A stretch of 18,311 bases of DNA from Patescibacteria group bacterium UBA5124 (GCA_002414185.1 DHYS01000005.1:33742-52052); one strand, 5' to 3'; positions 1 through 10,700 are shown, numbered from the stretch's first letter. The notes: a model not told the origin generated them from the letters alone. A program made the numbers and translations.

Positions 1-1088
1 ATGGATTGTTGGGCCATTAGGAGTTCTTCGTTGGTTGGGATGGTTACGAAGCGGAGAGAAGGGAGAAAGCGGAAATGCTTCTTTATTTGATTGCGGAGAT
101 ATGCTGATCTTTCTCCGATACCACCTGAGAAAATGATGGCCCCTGGGATACTCGGAGATAAGGCGATGTAAGAACCTATTATTTTGACTACACTGTTTAC
201 AAACATAGTAATAGCCAATCTGGCTTTAGGATCTGATTTTTGTTTTTCTAAAAGTTGTTTCATATCTGAAGTAGTTTCTGAAAGTGCGAGAAGACCACTT
301 TGTTTGTTGAGGAGGTCGATGGTTTTTTCGGGAGAGAGGTGCTCCTTTTGCATGAGGCAAGGAATGATAGCAGGATCGATAGAACCGCATCTTGTCCCCA
401 TAATCACTCCATCAAGGGGAGTAAATCCCATAGAAGTTTCGATGACTTTTCCGTTTTGGATGAGAGCGATACTGGAACCATTTCCTAGATGACAGGTGAT
501 GATTGGTTGAGCCTGTACAAACCCACCCCTAACCCCTCTCCCGCTTTGCGGGACTCCTAAAGTCGCCTTATCAAGGAGGGGAATACTTTTTTTAAGATAT
601 TTTTTGGTATAGGTTTCTCGGAGGTATTGGTGAGAAGTACCGTGAAAACCATATTTTCTGATAGCGTGTTTGGTATAATATTTTTTGGGAAGTGCGTAGA
701 GAAAATGTTCTGGTTTCATGCTTTGATGAAATGCTGTATCGAAGATTGCGATATTTTTGGTTTTAGGGAAAAGCTTTTGGCAGAGTTCGATGCCTTTGAC
801 TTGGATAGGATTGTGAAGGGGAGCAAGACTTGATAATTTTTTGAGATTAGAAAGATTTTTGGGAGTAATTTTGGTCGCTTTGGTAAATATTTCTCCTCCG
901 TGCACAATTCTGTGACTTATCGTAGAAATCTGTTCTCTTTCTTCTTTGGAAAACGATGAGAACAGTGTTTTGAAAGATTTTTCGTGGTCTTTAATATTTT
1001 CTAGATTTCATTTTTTAACTAATTTTAACTCTTGAGTGAAGAGTGCATATTTGATAGATGAGCTTCAGCAATTGAGGGTAAGGATCAT
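1..1088 (-). CDS. ackA: Acetate kinase, 3' end beyond the window
   Basis: Acetate kinase interconverts acetate + ATP and acetyl phosphate + ADP; in a fermenter it makes ATP. With TGA as Gly the frame is open for 362 codons from the ATG at 1088 to the window edge. Family motifs appear in order: TLNCGSSS (residues 4-11, Gly8 is TGA), HRIVHGG with catalytic Arg60, FDTAFHQ with Asp117, YGFHGTSH with His149, ITCHLGNGSS, MGTRCGSIDP with Arg233, FSGGIGE, and IPTNEE with the catalytic Glu. Only about the last 10-15 residues should be missing. Both conserved arginines are AGA. Residues about 169-190, between HGTSH and ITCHLGNG, are encoded by an in-frame palindromic repeat (see 519-586) and are absent from normal acetate kinases. 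No Shine-Dalgarno sequence or clear promoter precedes the start; the gene follows the repeat at 1112-1171. Confidence 0.95.
519..586. repeat. Palindromic repeat inserted in frame inside ackA
   Basis: On the minus strand this reads TTCCCCTCCTTGATAAGG, then a short segment with the mini-hairpin CCCGCAAAGCGGG, then GAGAGGGGTTAGGGGTGG. It is the same repeat family as 1112-1171, here carrying about 28 extra bases in the middle. It lies inside acetate kinase, stays open with no stop, and adds roughly 22-25 residues (Pro/Gly/Arg-rich) without shifting the frame. Its local GC is far above that of the surrounding gene. Element boundaries are estimated by eye from two copies. Confidence 0.8.
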
Positions 1089-1111
1089 AAGATGGTAGGG
1101 TAATTAAAGGG

Positions 1112-1171
1112 TAATTGGAGGGGACGCGGGCAAATCCCTCCCTAGCCCTCCCTTTGTCAAGGGAGGGGAAG
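1112..1171. repeat. GC-rich palindromic intergenic repeat, possible terminator
   Basis: Fills most of the 86-base gap between the coiled-coil gene stop (1175) and the ackA start (1088). It contains a strong hairpin, CCCTCCCTT (1146-1154) pairing with AAGGGAGGG (1159-1167) across a 4-base loop, followed on the minus strand by further G-rich repeats. It starts four bases after the upstream stop codon, so it may end transcription of that gene, although no T-run follows. It is related to the copy inside ackA. Confidence 0.75.
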
Positions 1172-1174
1172 AAT

Positions 1175-3289
1175 TTATTCAGGATCTGGTGGTCGTTTGT
1201 CTATCATATTTTTGAGAGCATAATCTGGATTGTCTGTAGTGAAATTTCTTTCATATCTTTCTTTGAATGCTGGAGATATTTGATTTTCGTTTGATTGTAT
1301 CGTTTCTCCTCTTGCTCGTATAGCTGTTAACTTTGAAAAATCTTCTGTTTTGATTTCTACTTTTGTTCAATTTTTATTGATCAAACATTCAATAAATTTT
1401 ATGATATTTGTTTTTTGCTGAGGATTTTTTTCTCGAATATCTTTGTTAGGTTCTTTTTGTTCTTGGGTAAATTCTTTGAGAATATTATCTCAGTTTAATT
1501 TATTGTTACTTAAATCTATATTGCTTACATAATTGTTAAACATATTTAAATTTTCTCTGAAACTTATTACTTGATCTAAACTTAATTCATTGATTCCTTT
1601 GATCATATTTTTGATTATGTCAAAGTTTCCACCTTCTTGGTTTCACAATCTTTCTTTGGTTAAATCTGATTGTTTGATTTTTGTTCATAAAATCTTTTCC
1701 ATAGATCAAATGATTTCTTGTTTTGCTATATTTTTTTCTATATTTTTACTTAAACGTTCTTTTACAATATTTTCGTATCCGTAATTTCTCATTAATTTAG
1801 ATCAGAGTTCATCTGATATTTTCTCGTTTATATCTCCTCATTGCTGGATTATTTTTTTTAGATTTTTATCTGATCGATCTTTTGATTGTTCAGAAAGTAA
1901 CTCCTTGTTTGGAAGGACTACTCATAATTTTTCCATACTTTCTTCTCAGAGAGAAATTGTTTCATTGTCTGTTGCTAGATAACTATTTACTTGTAGTTCG
2001 TTAGTGATTCATAGCTTTTTATCTTGTAATGATTGACTAAGAATTACTTTTTTTCCGTCTATTGTACCAGATATGGTTAATATATAATTGTCTATTCTGA
2101 GATTTTCGCTTGTTTTGATTTGAAAGTCATTATCTAGGAAATTTTCTGTTTTCTTTTCTCCAACTTCTGTATTCATATATCTAGAAATACCGATGATCGG
2201 AGAAACCGTAATTTGTTCTTTGATGGTCTTTTTTGCTAATTCTAAACTATTTTTTACTTCTCCTAATTTTTGCTGAAGGAGATTGTTATAATCTATAATA
2301 TCTTTGTCACTAGTAGTGATTTGTGTGTTTTCACTAATTTGTAATCCATTATCTTTGAATGTTATTCCTGGATGTTTTTTTATTATTTCAGTTTTTTGTT
2401 TTTGAAGAAGGTCTCTATTTTCATCTGATAAATAGTCTTCTAATTCTTTATCTTCTATCTTGATGTTGTCTATCTTTTCGTTTGGTTTCTGACTTTCTTT
2501 TTGGAGTGAGTCTGAATTTTTTAAAATATTTTCTCTATTCTTAGAAAGATCATCGTTTTCTGCTATGTCTCATAAATCGTCGATTTCACCTAAAGTCTTT
2601 TTTAATTCTTTGAAGTTGTTTAAGAAATCTTTGGAAGCAGGATCTTGTTTGATTTCACTTTGGAATGTTGTGCTTGCTAGAGAGAAAGTGATATAATCTT
2701 TTACGTAGGTGTCTTGTTCTTCTTTACTTAATCATTTTTCTTCTAATGTTTTTCTGATTGATTCTTTTTGTTGGTCGTATTTAGGATCTTTGGATTCTGA
2801 TTCAATTTTGGTTTTTACTTCGGAGTTTAGTTTCTCGTAGGATTCTTTGGTAGTTTTGAAATTATCTAGGATTTTTTGTTTTTCTGTCATTTCACTATCT
2901 TCTAATTTCTTTTGTTCTTCTTCTAATTTCTTTTGTTCTTCTTCTACTTTAGTTTTTTGTTCTTCTACTTTTAAATCATTATAAACATTAAATGTTAGCT
3001 GAATTCATTGGGTTTTAAAAAAAGAAATAACTTCTTTTTTATAATTTTCTTGTCTTTTGTCTTCTGGTGTTAATAAAAAGTCATCTAAGAAAAATTCATT
3101 TATGTCTTTGAAATAGTTGTCTATGGGTTGTGTAATATCTTTTTGAATACTAGAAAAACAATCTTTGACTTGTTGGGTTTGTTCTGGAGTCCATCAAAGT
3201 TCTTTTGCTTTTTGTTCCAAGATATCTCAGGATTCTTGGCTCTTCACTATATCGGTGGTTTCTTTATTGTTTACTCCTTCAACCATCAT
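1175..3289 (-). CDS. Unrecognised long coiled-coil protein (704 aa)
   Basis: Open for 705 codons once TGA is Gly (all in-frame triplets checked), from ATG-ATG at 3289 to TAA at 1175-1177; an in-frame TAA at 3305-3307 fixes the start. I recognise no family. It has no signal peptide and no obvious membrane segment, and it is rich in Lys, Glu, Asn and Gln. Residues about 100-128 are charged heptads (EEQKKLE repeated, encoded by a 21-base direct repeat near 2897-2945), predicting a coiled coil. The middle alternates acidic helical stretches with a part that looks more like beta strand (about residues 370-460). The C-terminus is polar and ends in PPDPE. A consensus promoter lies directly upstream, so it can be expressed apart from the gene at 3356-4108. 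Function unknown; a structural, cell-envelope-associated or lineage-specific role is only a guess. Confidence 0.85.
2897..2945 (-). repeat. 21-base direct repeat encoding coiled-coil heptads
   Basis: Two nearly identical 21-base units (minus-strand sense GAA-GAA-CAA-AAG-AAA-TTA-GAA) followed by a third diverged unit. The seven-codon period keeps the heptad phase of the coiled coil in the host gene, so copy-number changes would lengthen the coil without breaking the frame. Confidence 0.75.
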
Positions 3290-3319
3290 AGCTTGATAAG
3301 AAAATTAAAAGCTATGATA

Positions 3320-3348
3320 ATTATATGAGTTTTTACTGATTTTGTCAA
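3320..3348 (-). promoter_or_regulatory. Consensus sigma70-type promoter for the 704-aa gene
   Basis: On the minus strand TTGACA (3343-3348), a 17-base spacer and TATAAT (3320-3325): a perfect match to the housekeeping consensus. Transcription would start near 3313, giving a leader of about 24 bases to the ATG at 3289. The -35 box begins eight bases past the TAG stop of the upstream gene, so the two genes are separate units rather than one broken gene. Confidence 0.85.
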
Positions 3349-3355
3349 AAAAATA

Positions 3356-4108
3356 CTATATTTTTTCTACTTCTTGCATTTTTTTTCGTATATTTGGATA
3401 ATTTTTTTGAATATCTATATTTCCTATCTTTGCATTACTTTTTATTGAATTTATGAGACCTGCAAATTCTTGATTACTTATCTTTCAAAGAATAATTTCT
3501 TGTTCAGCCCGTTTAAGCCGTTCAATAAATTTTTGTTTTTGTATTTCAATATTTTGCTTACTTTGATCAATAGCTTGTTTAAGTTCATTGATTTTTTTCT
3601 CTAATAGTGGTTTGAAAGATTCAAATCGTGCTAAATATCACGTACGAAAATTGATTTTATATTGGCGATTTGCTTCGTTTTTTGTGGTGTTGGTTTTTGC
3701 TCGTAAACTGATAGCAGGGGATGTTATTCTTCATTTTAAAACAACTGTTTCTAAACATTCTATAGCCCATACAACTTGTTCTTGAGGATCTGTGATATTT
3801 TTGAAAATATGCTCATTGAGGAGATTGTTCACTGCATCTATTTCTTCTTGTCCATAAAGTTTATCTAAACAATTTTGATAATGAGCTTGAAGATCTTGAG
3901 GAAAATTTTTAATCTGTGTTTTAATCACTCCTAATGCACTCGTAGAAGCTATAGAAAGTGAAGTATTGTTAAATCCAGTATTTGTGCTAGTATTTGAATT
4001 GCTTGCTAAGTTTTGCGCTAAGGCAGACTTTGTCGTACCTAAAATACCAGAGAGAATCATAACTCCTGTAACGGTATTTCTTACTTTAGAAGAAAGTGAG
4101 TTTTTCAT
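3356..4108 (-). CDS. Unrecognised exported protein with signal peptide (250 aa)
   Basis: Runs from ATG at 4108 to TAG at 3356-3358 with TGA read as Gly. The N-terminus has a basic start, a hydrophobic core (VMILSGILG) and an ALA-Q junction near residues 30-33, a good Sec signal peptide. A low-complexity Ser/Asn/Thr stretch follows, then a helical domain with two cysteines (YQNCLDKL; AIECLETV) and a charged C-terminal helical region (about 165-250). The C-terminal part holds two CGG codons (IE-CGG-LK-CGG-AEQ) and several CGA codons, which may be Trp in this organism. No known family recognised. It is divergent from the ABC exporter and followed by the promoter of the coiled-coil gene; a shared role with that neighbour is possible but unproven. 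No Shine-Dalgarno sequence is visible. Confidence 0.8.
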
Positions 4109-4153
4109 GATGATTGTGGATAGGGATATAAACCCAAAAAATTGAATGATTTG

Positions 4154-4181
4154 ATTATAAGTATTTTTGTGTGAATGTCAA
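4154..4181 (-). promoter_or_regulatory. Consensus promoter for the 250-aa exported protein
   Basis: On the minus strand TTGACA (4176-4181), a 16-base spacer and TATAAT (4154-4159). The predicted start of transcription is near 4147, leaving a leader of about 39 bases before the ATG at 4108. The leader has no Shine-Dalgarno match. Confidence 0.85.
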
Positions 4182-4194
4182 ATGTAATGTGTAA

Positions 4195-4230
4195 AGATTC
4201 CGGCTGCAACTGACGAAGCCGGAATGACAC
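4195..4230. repeat. Short palindromic intergenic repeat (ATTCCGGCT type)
   Basis: Inverted repeat ATTCCGGCT (4197-4205) and AGCCGGAAT (4217-4225) with an 11-base loop, flanked by AAG and GACA. It lies in the 244-base divergent intergenic region between the exported protein (start 4108) and the ABC exporter (start 4353). It is GC-rich against AT-rich surroundings and resembles widespread REP-like elements. The rest of this intergenic region holds the promoter at 4154-4181 and, on the plus strand, only a weak TATAAG (4275-4280) without a good -35 box. Confidence 0.65.
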
Positions 4231-4352
4231 AAAGAGAATTGTAAAAAATAATTTTTGGTTTAAAAAGCTGTAATTATAAGAAAAATGGAATGATAGTGGC
4301 TTGATTTCTTTTGTGAAATAGTCAGAATGGACTTGTTTTATTTTTAGTATTG

Positions 4353-6161
4353 ATGATGAAACAACCTATACTTCGAGAAAAGGAAACCCTTTCATCGTTT
4401 ATCCAAAAATGGAAAAGACTTCTGCATCCTTTTTTGTTTTGTAAAAAAGATTATTTGGTCTATATAGGAATTCGTATGTTTTCTTCTGTAGAATGAATGA
4501 TTACGTTGTGGATTATAGCTAAGATTATTGATTATCTTTCTGTACAATATTGGATAGGAATATATTGGTGTATTGCTAGTTTTGCTATTATTAAAATTAT
4601 TGGAAAAATTTTGCAAATTCCAGGAAATTATCTTAATGTTTCATTGGATTCTAAGACATCTCAGTGACTTTCTCGTCAGTATTTGAAACAATATATTGGA
4701 TTGGATATGAATGCTACAGATATGATTGGAACTGGTAAAATGATATGAATTTATCATAAGTGAATTGGTAGTTGGACGAGTTTTTTGCAGAATGTGATAG
4801 AGATTGTTGCTAGAATTTGAGCGATAATTATAGGTTGGATTTTTGTATTTGGTACTCTTGTTTGGTGGCAGTCATTGATTTTTTTCGGGTGTTTTTTGAT
4901 TTCGGTTGCGGTGATCTGGAAAGGAATGAATGCACTTAATGGAATAAGAAAACAAAGTAGAGAGCTTGGTTTAGATCTCAATAGGCAAGAAGCTAAGGTT
5001 TTTATGTCTAAGATGGAGATTCTTCAGCAAAATAAAATCTGAGAAGAATTGTCTGATATTCATACTATCTATGATAAACAAAATAATCTTTGGACAAATA
5101 ATATGCGAAAAAAAGTTAAGTGGGAAGTATTGTGAAATAGTATTATAGATGTTTTGATGATTGTGTTTATGTTGTTGGCTGCTGCTGCAGTAGCTGCAGG
5201 GAAATACCAATTGAGTGCGTTTATTGTAGCTACAACACTTCTTTCTAGGATTTTGGCATATCCTTGGGATGCGAGAAATATGATGAGATCGTATTTTGGT
5301 GTGATGATTAGTATAGAAAAAATGTGGGATGTTTTTGATTCTACGCCGCCTATTAAATGACTTTATGAAGGAGAAAAATTTGATTATATTGCTGGTACTG
5401 ATTTGGAAATTTCTGATCTTTCTTTTGGGTATCATCTGGAAAAGGAAAAGACACCTGTGTTTTCTCATTTTTCACTGAAAATTGCTGGAGGAAAAAAAAC
5501 TGCTTTGGTAGGTCCTAGTGGGGGAGGTAAATCTACTTTGCTTAAATTATTAGCTGGAATACTTAGATCTCAAGAGGGAAATATCTTTGTAGGAAAACAA
5601 TCACTTCCTAGTGATAGTCATAAAAAAAACTGATATGATATTGTGTCTCTTCAATCATATTTTGCTCATATATGATATCTGAGTCAGGATCCATCTATTT
5701 TTGATGGAACAATTTATCAAAATTTGGTTTATGCACTTGATAAGGAACCTGATTTGGTTTATCTCAAACATATCTTGAGTCAGGCTGAATGTGATTTTGT
5801 TTGGGAGTTTCCTGATGGATTATCTACTGAAATTGGGGAGCGTGGAATACGTCTTTCTGGTGGGCAAAAACAAAGGCTAGCTATAGCAAAAATTATGCTC
5901 AAAAATCCATCTATTATTTTGTTGGATGAACCAACTTCTGCATTGGATAGCTTTAATGAAGAACGTATTAGTATAGCACTTCGTAATCTTTTTGAAGGAA
6001 AAACAGTAGTAGTCGTAGCGCATAGATTGCAAACGGTTAAGGCATCCGATCATATATTTTTTATAGATTCATGAACTATTGTAGAACAAGGAAATCATAA
6101 ATCTTTGGTCGAGAAAAAATGACAATATGCTCAAATGCTTGAATTACAAACAGGTTTCTAA
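4353..6161 (+). CDS. Half-size ABC exporter, fused membrane and ATPase domains (602 aa)
   Basis: An ATP-driven exporter of the type that works as a dimer in the cytoplasmic membrane; substrate unknown. The gene is continuous only if TGA is Gly. Residues about 1-340 form the membrane domain, with hydrophobic segments near 36-85, 155-200 and 260-305. The ATPase domain follows from about 350: Walker A GPSGGGKST (387-395), Q-loop IGYLSQDPSIFDGT with a TGA-encoded Gly441 and Gln445, signature LSGGQKQR (501-508), Walker B IILLDEPTSALD with Asp525 and Glu526, and the switch histidine in VVVAHR. All catalytic residues are present, so it should be active. The start could be either ATG at 4353 or 4356; neither has a Shine-Dalgarno sequence. 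It is the only plus-strand gene here, and its 3' end overlaps the convergent glycosyltransferase by 18 bases. Confidence 0.95.
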
Positions 6162-7223
6162 GAGTTGTTGTGCTGTAGTAGAAATATTGTGATTTTCTTT
6201 GATGTAGTTTGTACTATTGTGCTGCATTTGTTTGTAGGAGTTTTTGTCTGTTAGAAGTATTTGTAAGTTTTTTTGAAGGAGTTTTGGTTGGTTTTCACAT
6301 ACGATTCCTATTTGATTTTTTTGTAATATATGACTTGGATCTACGCAAAGTGAAAGAATAGGAGTCTGATTTTTGAGTGATTGAATATAGGTATTGGGGA
6401 ATCCTTCAGATATGGAAGTATTGACGAAAACTTTTGCTTTGGCAAAATAGGTATCAATTTGTTCAAAAGGAACAAAATCAATAAATTGAATATTTTTTTG
6501 TTTGTTTGCTAGTTGTTTGATATGGGTATGATATTTTTTTTCTCCGCTTGCTGATGGGCATATCATAGTAAAATGTTCTTGTGGAAAATGACCAGCTAAT
6601 TGAATAAATACTTCTGGACGTTTTCGTTTTTTTGATCTAGATACTCGAAGAATAGTATCTTTTTCTTGTTGTGTTGTTGTATTTGTTATTGGGTATCCAG
6701 ATTTGATAAGTTTAGTCTGAATACCTTGTTTGTTTAGCATCGTTTGTTGATATTCATTTTGTACTATGATGGTGGCATTGTGAAAAACATATTGGATTAT
6801 ATATTTTGCATATCGATGTTTGTAGATATCTTTTTTACCATCTACCTCATCGTCGTGAGCTACCATGTAAACAAATTTTTTCTTCATGATTTTGCAAAGT
6901 AGTGTCATAATTCCGCAGGATAATGTAATCCCTCTCTTGATATATACATCTGCATTGATTTTTAGAAAAATTTTTGGTAATGAAAAAGCCCTCTTCCAGA
7001 TTGGATCTTTAGAGGATACTTTTCTTCGGAGGCTTACATTATTTCTTATTTCTTTTTTATCTTGTCCGTAATCTGCGACTATCATTGAGATGTCGAGATT
7101 TTTATGTTTAGCTAATTCTTTGGCGAGCAGTGCCATTTGTACTTCTGCTCAGCCAAAAACACTTTCTATTTTAGGATTGAAGAGCTGGTATGACTTGAGA
7201 GAAATGAAACATATTTTTTTCAT
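6144..7223 (-). CDS. GT4-type glycosyltransferase (359 aa)
   Basis: A GT-B-fold glycosyltransferase that probably adds a sugar to an envelope polymer, glycolipid or surface protein; donor and acceptor unknown. The ATG at 7223 restores the N-terminal sugar-acceptor half with FGGAEVQMALLAKELAK, where one glycine is TGA; starting at the internal ATG near 7136 would lose this loop. The C-terminal half has the GT4 nucleotide-sugar region: IL-CGA-VSRSKK-CGA-KRPEVF, then SEGFPNTYIQSL and the PILSLCVDP loop. In relatives the first segment typically reads ILWVxR...KRPE, so both CGA codons fit Trp better than Arg. The usual second Glu of the EX7E motif is Gln, as I recall for the subfamily with EGFPNTFIQ. 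The gene is 21 bases after the DUF192 gene, so probably co-transcribed. No signal peptide and no Shine-Dalgarno sequence. Confidence 0.9.
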
Positions 7224-7244
7224 TTATATTTTGTTTTTATAAAA

Positions 7245-7763
7245 TTATTGTTGTATTTCTACTTTGTATCATTCTCTGAATCATAATTTTTTACTAAGTC
7301 ATTTATTGATTTCTAGGACATAAGATGCAGTTTTTTCTTTGTTGAAAACGGGGCATGGATCGTCTGTGCATGGATCAGCTTCTGCAATATACGTAATTTC
7401 TAAACCTGAATTTATCCAAATCATATCTAGAGGGATAAGAGTATCTTTCATCCAAAAAGTGTAGATACCCTCTTGTTCAAAAGTGAATAGCATTCCAGAT
7501 AATTGAGGTAGAGATGTACGATTCATTAAACCATATTCTCTTTCTTGAGGTGTTTGTGCTATATCTACATCAAAACAATAATTTTTGATACATACTTTAC
7601 CTTTTTTTTGAGGATTTGTGATTATTGGTTCGTTGGGAATATTGTTTTCTTGTGAAATATTGTTTTCTTGGTTTGTCGAAATCGGTGCTGAATTATTGAT
7701 AGGTGATTGTAGTCCACAACCAGCTAGAAATACTACTATACTTGTCCATAATAATTTTTTCAT
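7245..7763 (-). CDS. DUF192-family lipoprotein (172 aa)
   Basis: A small secreted domain of unknown function found widely in bacteria and archaea. Residues 1-16 are a lipoprotein signal with lipobox LAGC (Cys16), then a Ser/Asn-rich linker, then the DUF192 domain: QTPQEREYGLMNR, SGMLFTFEQEGIYTFWMKDT, LIPLDMIWI and PCTDDPCPVF. The ending KGLSKKLGFREGYKVEI is recovered only when three TGA codons are read as Gly; it matches the usual last strand of the family. The stop is TAA at 7245-7247. Conserved arginines use AGA and CGT, not CGA. The start lies 24 bases after the stop of the giant Ig-repeat protein and has no Shine-Dalgarno sequence, so it is likely translated from the same transcript. Confidence 0.93.
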
Positions 7764-7787
7764 AAGATATATCTATGAAAGTAAAAA

Positions 7788-10700
7788 TTATTTGGATAAT
7801 AAATTTTTGAGAAGAATATTCAAGGCGTCTCTTGTTTTTGGACCAAGGTATCCAGCGGCTGGGTCTGTAGATTTAGTTACTAATTTGTTATCAGATTGTC
7901 GTTTGAATAATGCTTCTATGGTAGATTTGTTATTGGTTCCGTTGATATCTCCTTGGTAATATCAGAGAGATGTGAGAAGATATTGAAGATATTTAACGCC
8001 AATATCAGATTTGTTTTTAGTATATCCTACGGTGAATTGGAAGTTTGTATTGATTCGGCTAGGAAGATCGTTGAGTGATGATCAGATTGTTTTTGTTGTA
8101 GTATTGAGTGATACTATACTATTTGATTTTATAGTAGTTGTAGATCCTGTAGAAGTATCTATTGTCCCTGATCAATTTGTTTGTTTGAAAAATCTTGCTA
8201 ACATAGTAAGGAGATTTTGATTGAGTTCTCGATTTTTTGGATAGCTTGTATTTGTTATAATAGCATTGTTTTTTAATAGTTCTAAACTATCTTCTGAAGA
8301 ACTAGGAGTAATGTTTAAGAAAAACTTGATCAATGTTTTGGCAACATTTTCTCTTGTTATCAAACTTGTACCTGTAGAACTGTATATAGTAATTGGTGAA
8401 GTAGATTTTTTGATTACTCTATTTCGTGTAGTAAGCATAGTTTTAAGTTTTGATTTGGTAACAATACCGGTTCCTACATATCTTCTTTGTCGTGATGATG
8501 GAAGATAATTGTTTTCAGAGGCATAAGTATATGCGTTTTGAGGTGTGAAAACACTTAGGTTACCTGTTGTATCAGAAGAACCTGTAGTAGGTAATGTTGT
8601 CCCAGTTGTTGTTTGTACTGGAGCAATTCGTCATCCACCACCACCTCATCCACCACCTCCGCTAGCAGCTGGAGCTGTATAATTGATAGTGAAATCTGGT
8701 ATAATGAGTGTAGATGTATTGTTTGTAGTGTCGCTAATGCTAAGTGTACATCCGCTGTATGTTCCGTTTGCGAGAGTTCGTGAAGTTGTGTTTTCTGCAG
8801 CTGAAGCTGTAGTGAGTGAGCCTGTTCCACATGTTCCTGAGTATACAATAGCTCCTGTAGTATCAGAAGTAAATGTATAGGTTGCTGTTTGATTGCTGAT
8901 AGTTACTGATCATCCAGAAAGGTTTGGACCAGTAGTATCTCGGATAAAGGTAAATGTACCTGTAGAGATATTGTTTGCATTATCTTTGGCTACTACTTGA
9001 ATAATATACTCTCCATCAGTGTTTGCTGATAGTGTAGAGCTAGTTCCTGTAGTAGATGAAAAGTTAATTGTTCCTGTTCCAGAGAGTTTTGATCGAACAA
9101 ACCCAGAGAGTCCAGATGTTGTATCTTCTCCTGTGATAGCAATACTTACTCATGTATTTGTCAGAATTGAAGTAGTTGGTAGTGTAAGTGTTGGAGCTGT
9201 TTGATCGATTTTGTAGGTCATAGCTCCTGTTCTTACATTACCTGCTTTGTCACTGATACATGCATATCCTGTTCGGATTCCATCTATATCGTAATATGGA
9301 GCTGTAGAACTTCCGTTATCACATGTAGTAGTGTAAGGAATTGTATTGTACATAACGGTTCCAGAGAGTCCTGCTAGGGTGTCAGTAGCTGTAGCAGAGG
9401 CTGTGATAGCTGTAGTTCTTCGGTTGCTGTTGCCTGTAAAGGTAAGTGTAGGAAGAGTAGAATCTATCGTGAAACTTGGAGTAGTCCACAATTTAGTTTG
9501 ATTTAATTTATCTTTTGCTATAGCTCTGAGGGTAACTGTTGCGCTATTTAGTGCTGGAGTAGTCCATGTACAAGATTGTTCATTGTTGGTTTTTGTACAT
9601 GAAGAAATAGCTGTATAGGTAGTTCCATTTGTAGAATAATAGATAGTGATAGAACTAGGATTAGCATCTAATCATCCATTTCGATTAAGTGTATAGCTTG
9701 TATTTCCTTTGATATAGAGACCTGGATAATCTATAGCAATATCTGTAGGTGCTGTATTATCAAAGATGAAATCTGTACCTGTGATGATAGATGTGTTTCC
9801 TGCAGAATCTGTAGCAGTTAATCTAATTTTTCCAATGGTATCAAGCGTGTTTGGAAACAAAAAAGTATAGCTTCCATTGTTTGCAGTAGCTCATGTAATG
9901 AGAATACTACTTGCAAAATTTGTTGTAGAGTATTCTAGTTTGATGTTTGTAGGAGTAAGTTCTGTACCTGTATTCCAAGTGATATTGTAGGTAGCTGGAG
10001 AACCATTTACATAATGTCCGAGAATCGGAGCTGTAATAGATAATCCGCTTGGTGAAGTTTTATCAAAGATAATTCCTGTAATAATAGATGTGCCTGTATT
10101 ATTTACTGTATCTATCATATTGAGAATAAACTTAGTTGTTCCTTCGATATCTGTAGATTTCATGGTATAGCTAGCAGAGTAGCTATTGCTTCCTAAATCG
10201 GTAACTACTGCAAAACTAGCACTTCCACCTGATATAGAGAGGGTAGGTAATGCAGCTAATGTTCTGTTTGTAGTAAATAATAAGGTAATAGTATCTCCTA
10301 TTTTTGCATAACTTGTGTTGGTTGTATTGTCTGAATATACGGTAGTAGATCCTGTAATTGTAGGAAGGATTTTATCGATAGTATATGTAATGATTTGGAT
10401 AGACTCTGTATTATTTAATTTATCTATAGAAAGATATCTGACATATTTGGCAACCGCAGTTCCTGCCGCCCCGGTGACGTTGGCGCTAGTTCCGGTAGTG
10501 ACTGGAGTACAGCTATTCGAGGTATCGATACAGTACAATGTACTAGAAACTCCTATTCCAGCGTCCGTTGGAGATAGGGTTGTTACGATATCTTGATTTC
10601 CTGTACTTGAGGCAGGAGTTGCGGTAGTCGTAGGAGGGGTATTGTCATAGAAAAATGTTTTATTGATTCCTGTCGTTGTGTTATTTGCATTATCAACAAT

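Noticed and set aside
184..492. Plus-strand ORF of 102 codons
   Set aside because: Antisense of acetate kinase, whose catalytic motifs are unmistakable on the minus strand.
3290..3358. The stops at 3356 and 3305 as a frameshift or nonsense break joining two halves of one gene
   Set aside because: A perfect promoter (TTGACA-17-TATAAT) and an ATG pair lie exactly in this gap, and no alternative frame bridges it to the downstream protein; two genes explain it better.
4253..4280. Plus-strand promoter for the ABC exporter
   Set aside because: TATAAG at 4275-4280 is reasonable but no acceptable -35 box stands 16-18 bases upstream; too weak to list as a feature.
4392..5468. Minus-strand ORFs opposite the ABC exporter
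   Set aside because: Low-complexity antisense frames of a gene with clear Walker A, signature and Walker B motifs on the plus strand.
8555..8848. Apparent minus-strand ORF rich in Gln, His and Leu inside the giant gene
   Set aside because: Out-of-frame shadow of the Ser/Thr/Gly-rich repeat protein; the other frame is open for 1794 codons with recognisable domains.
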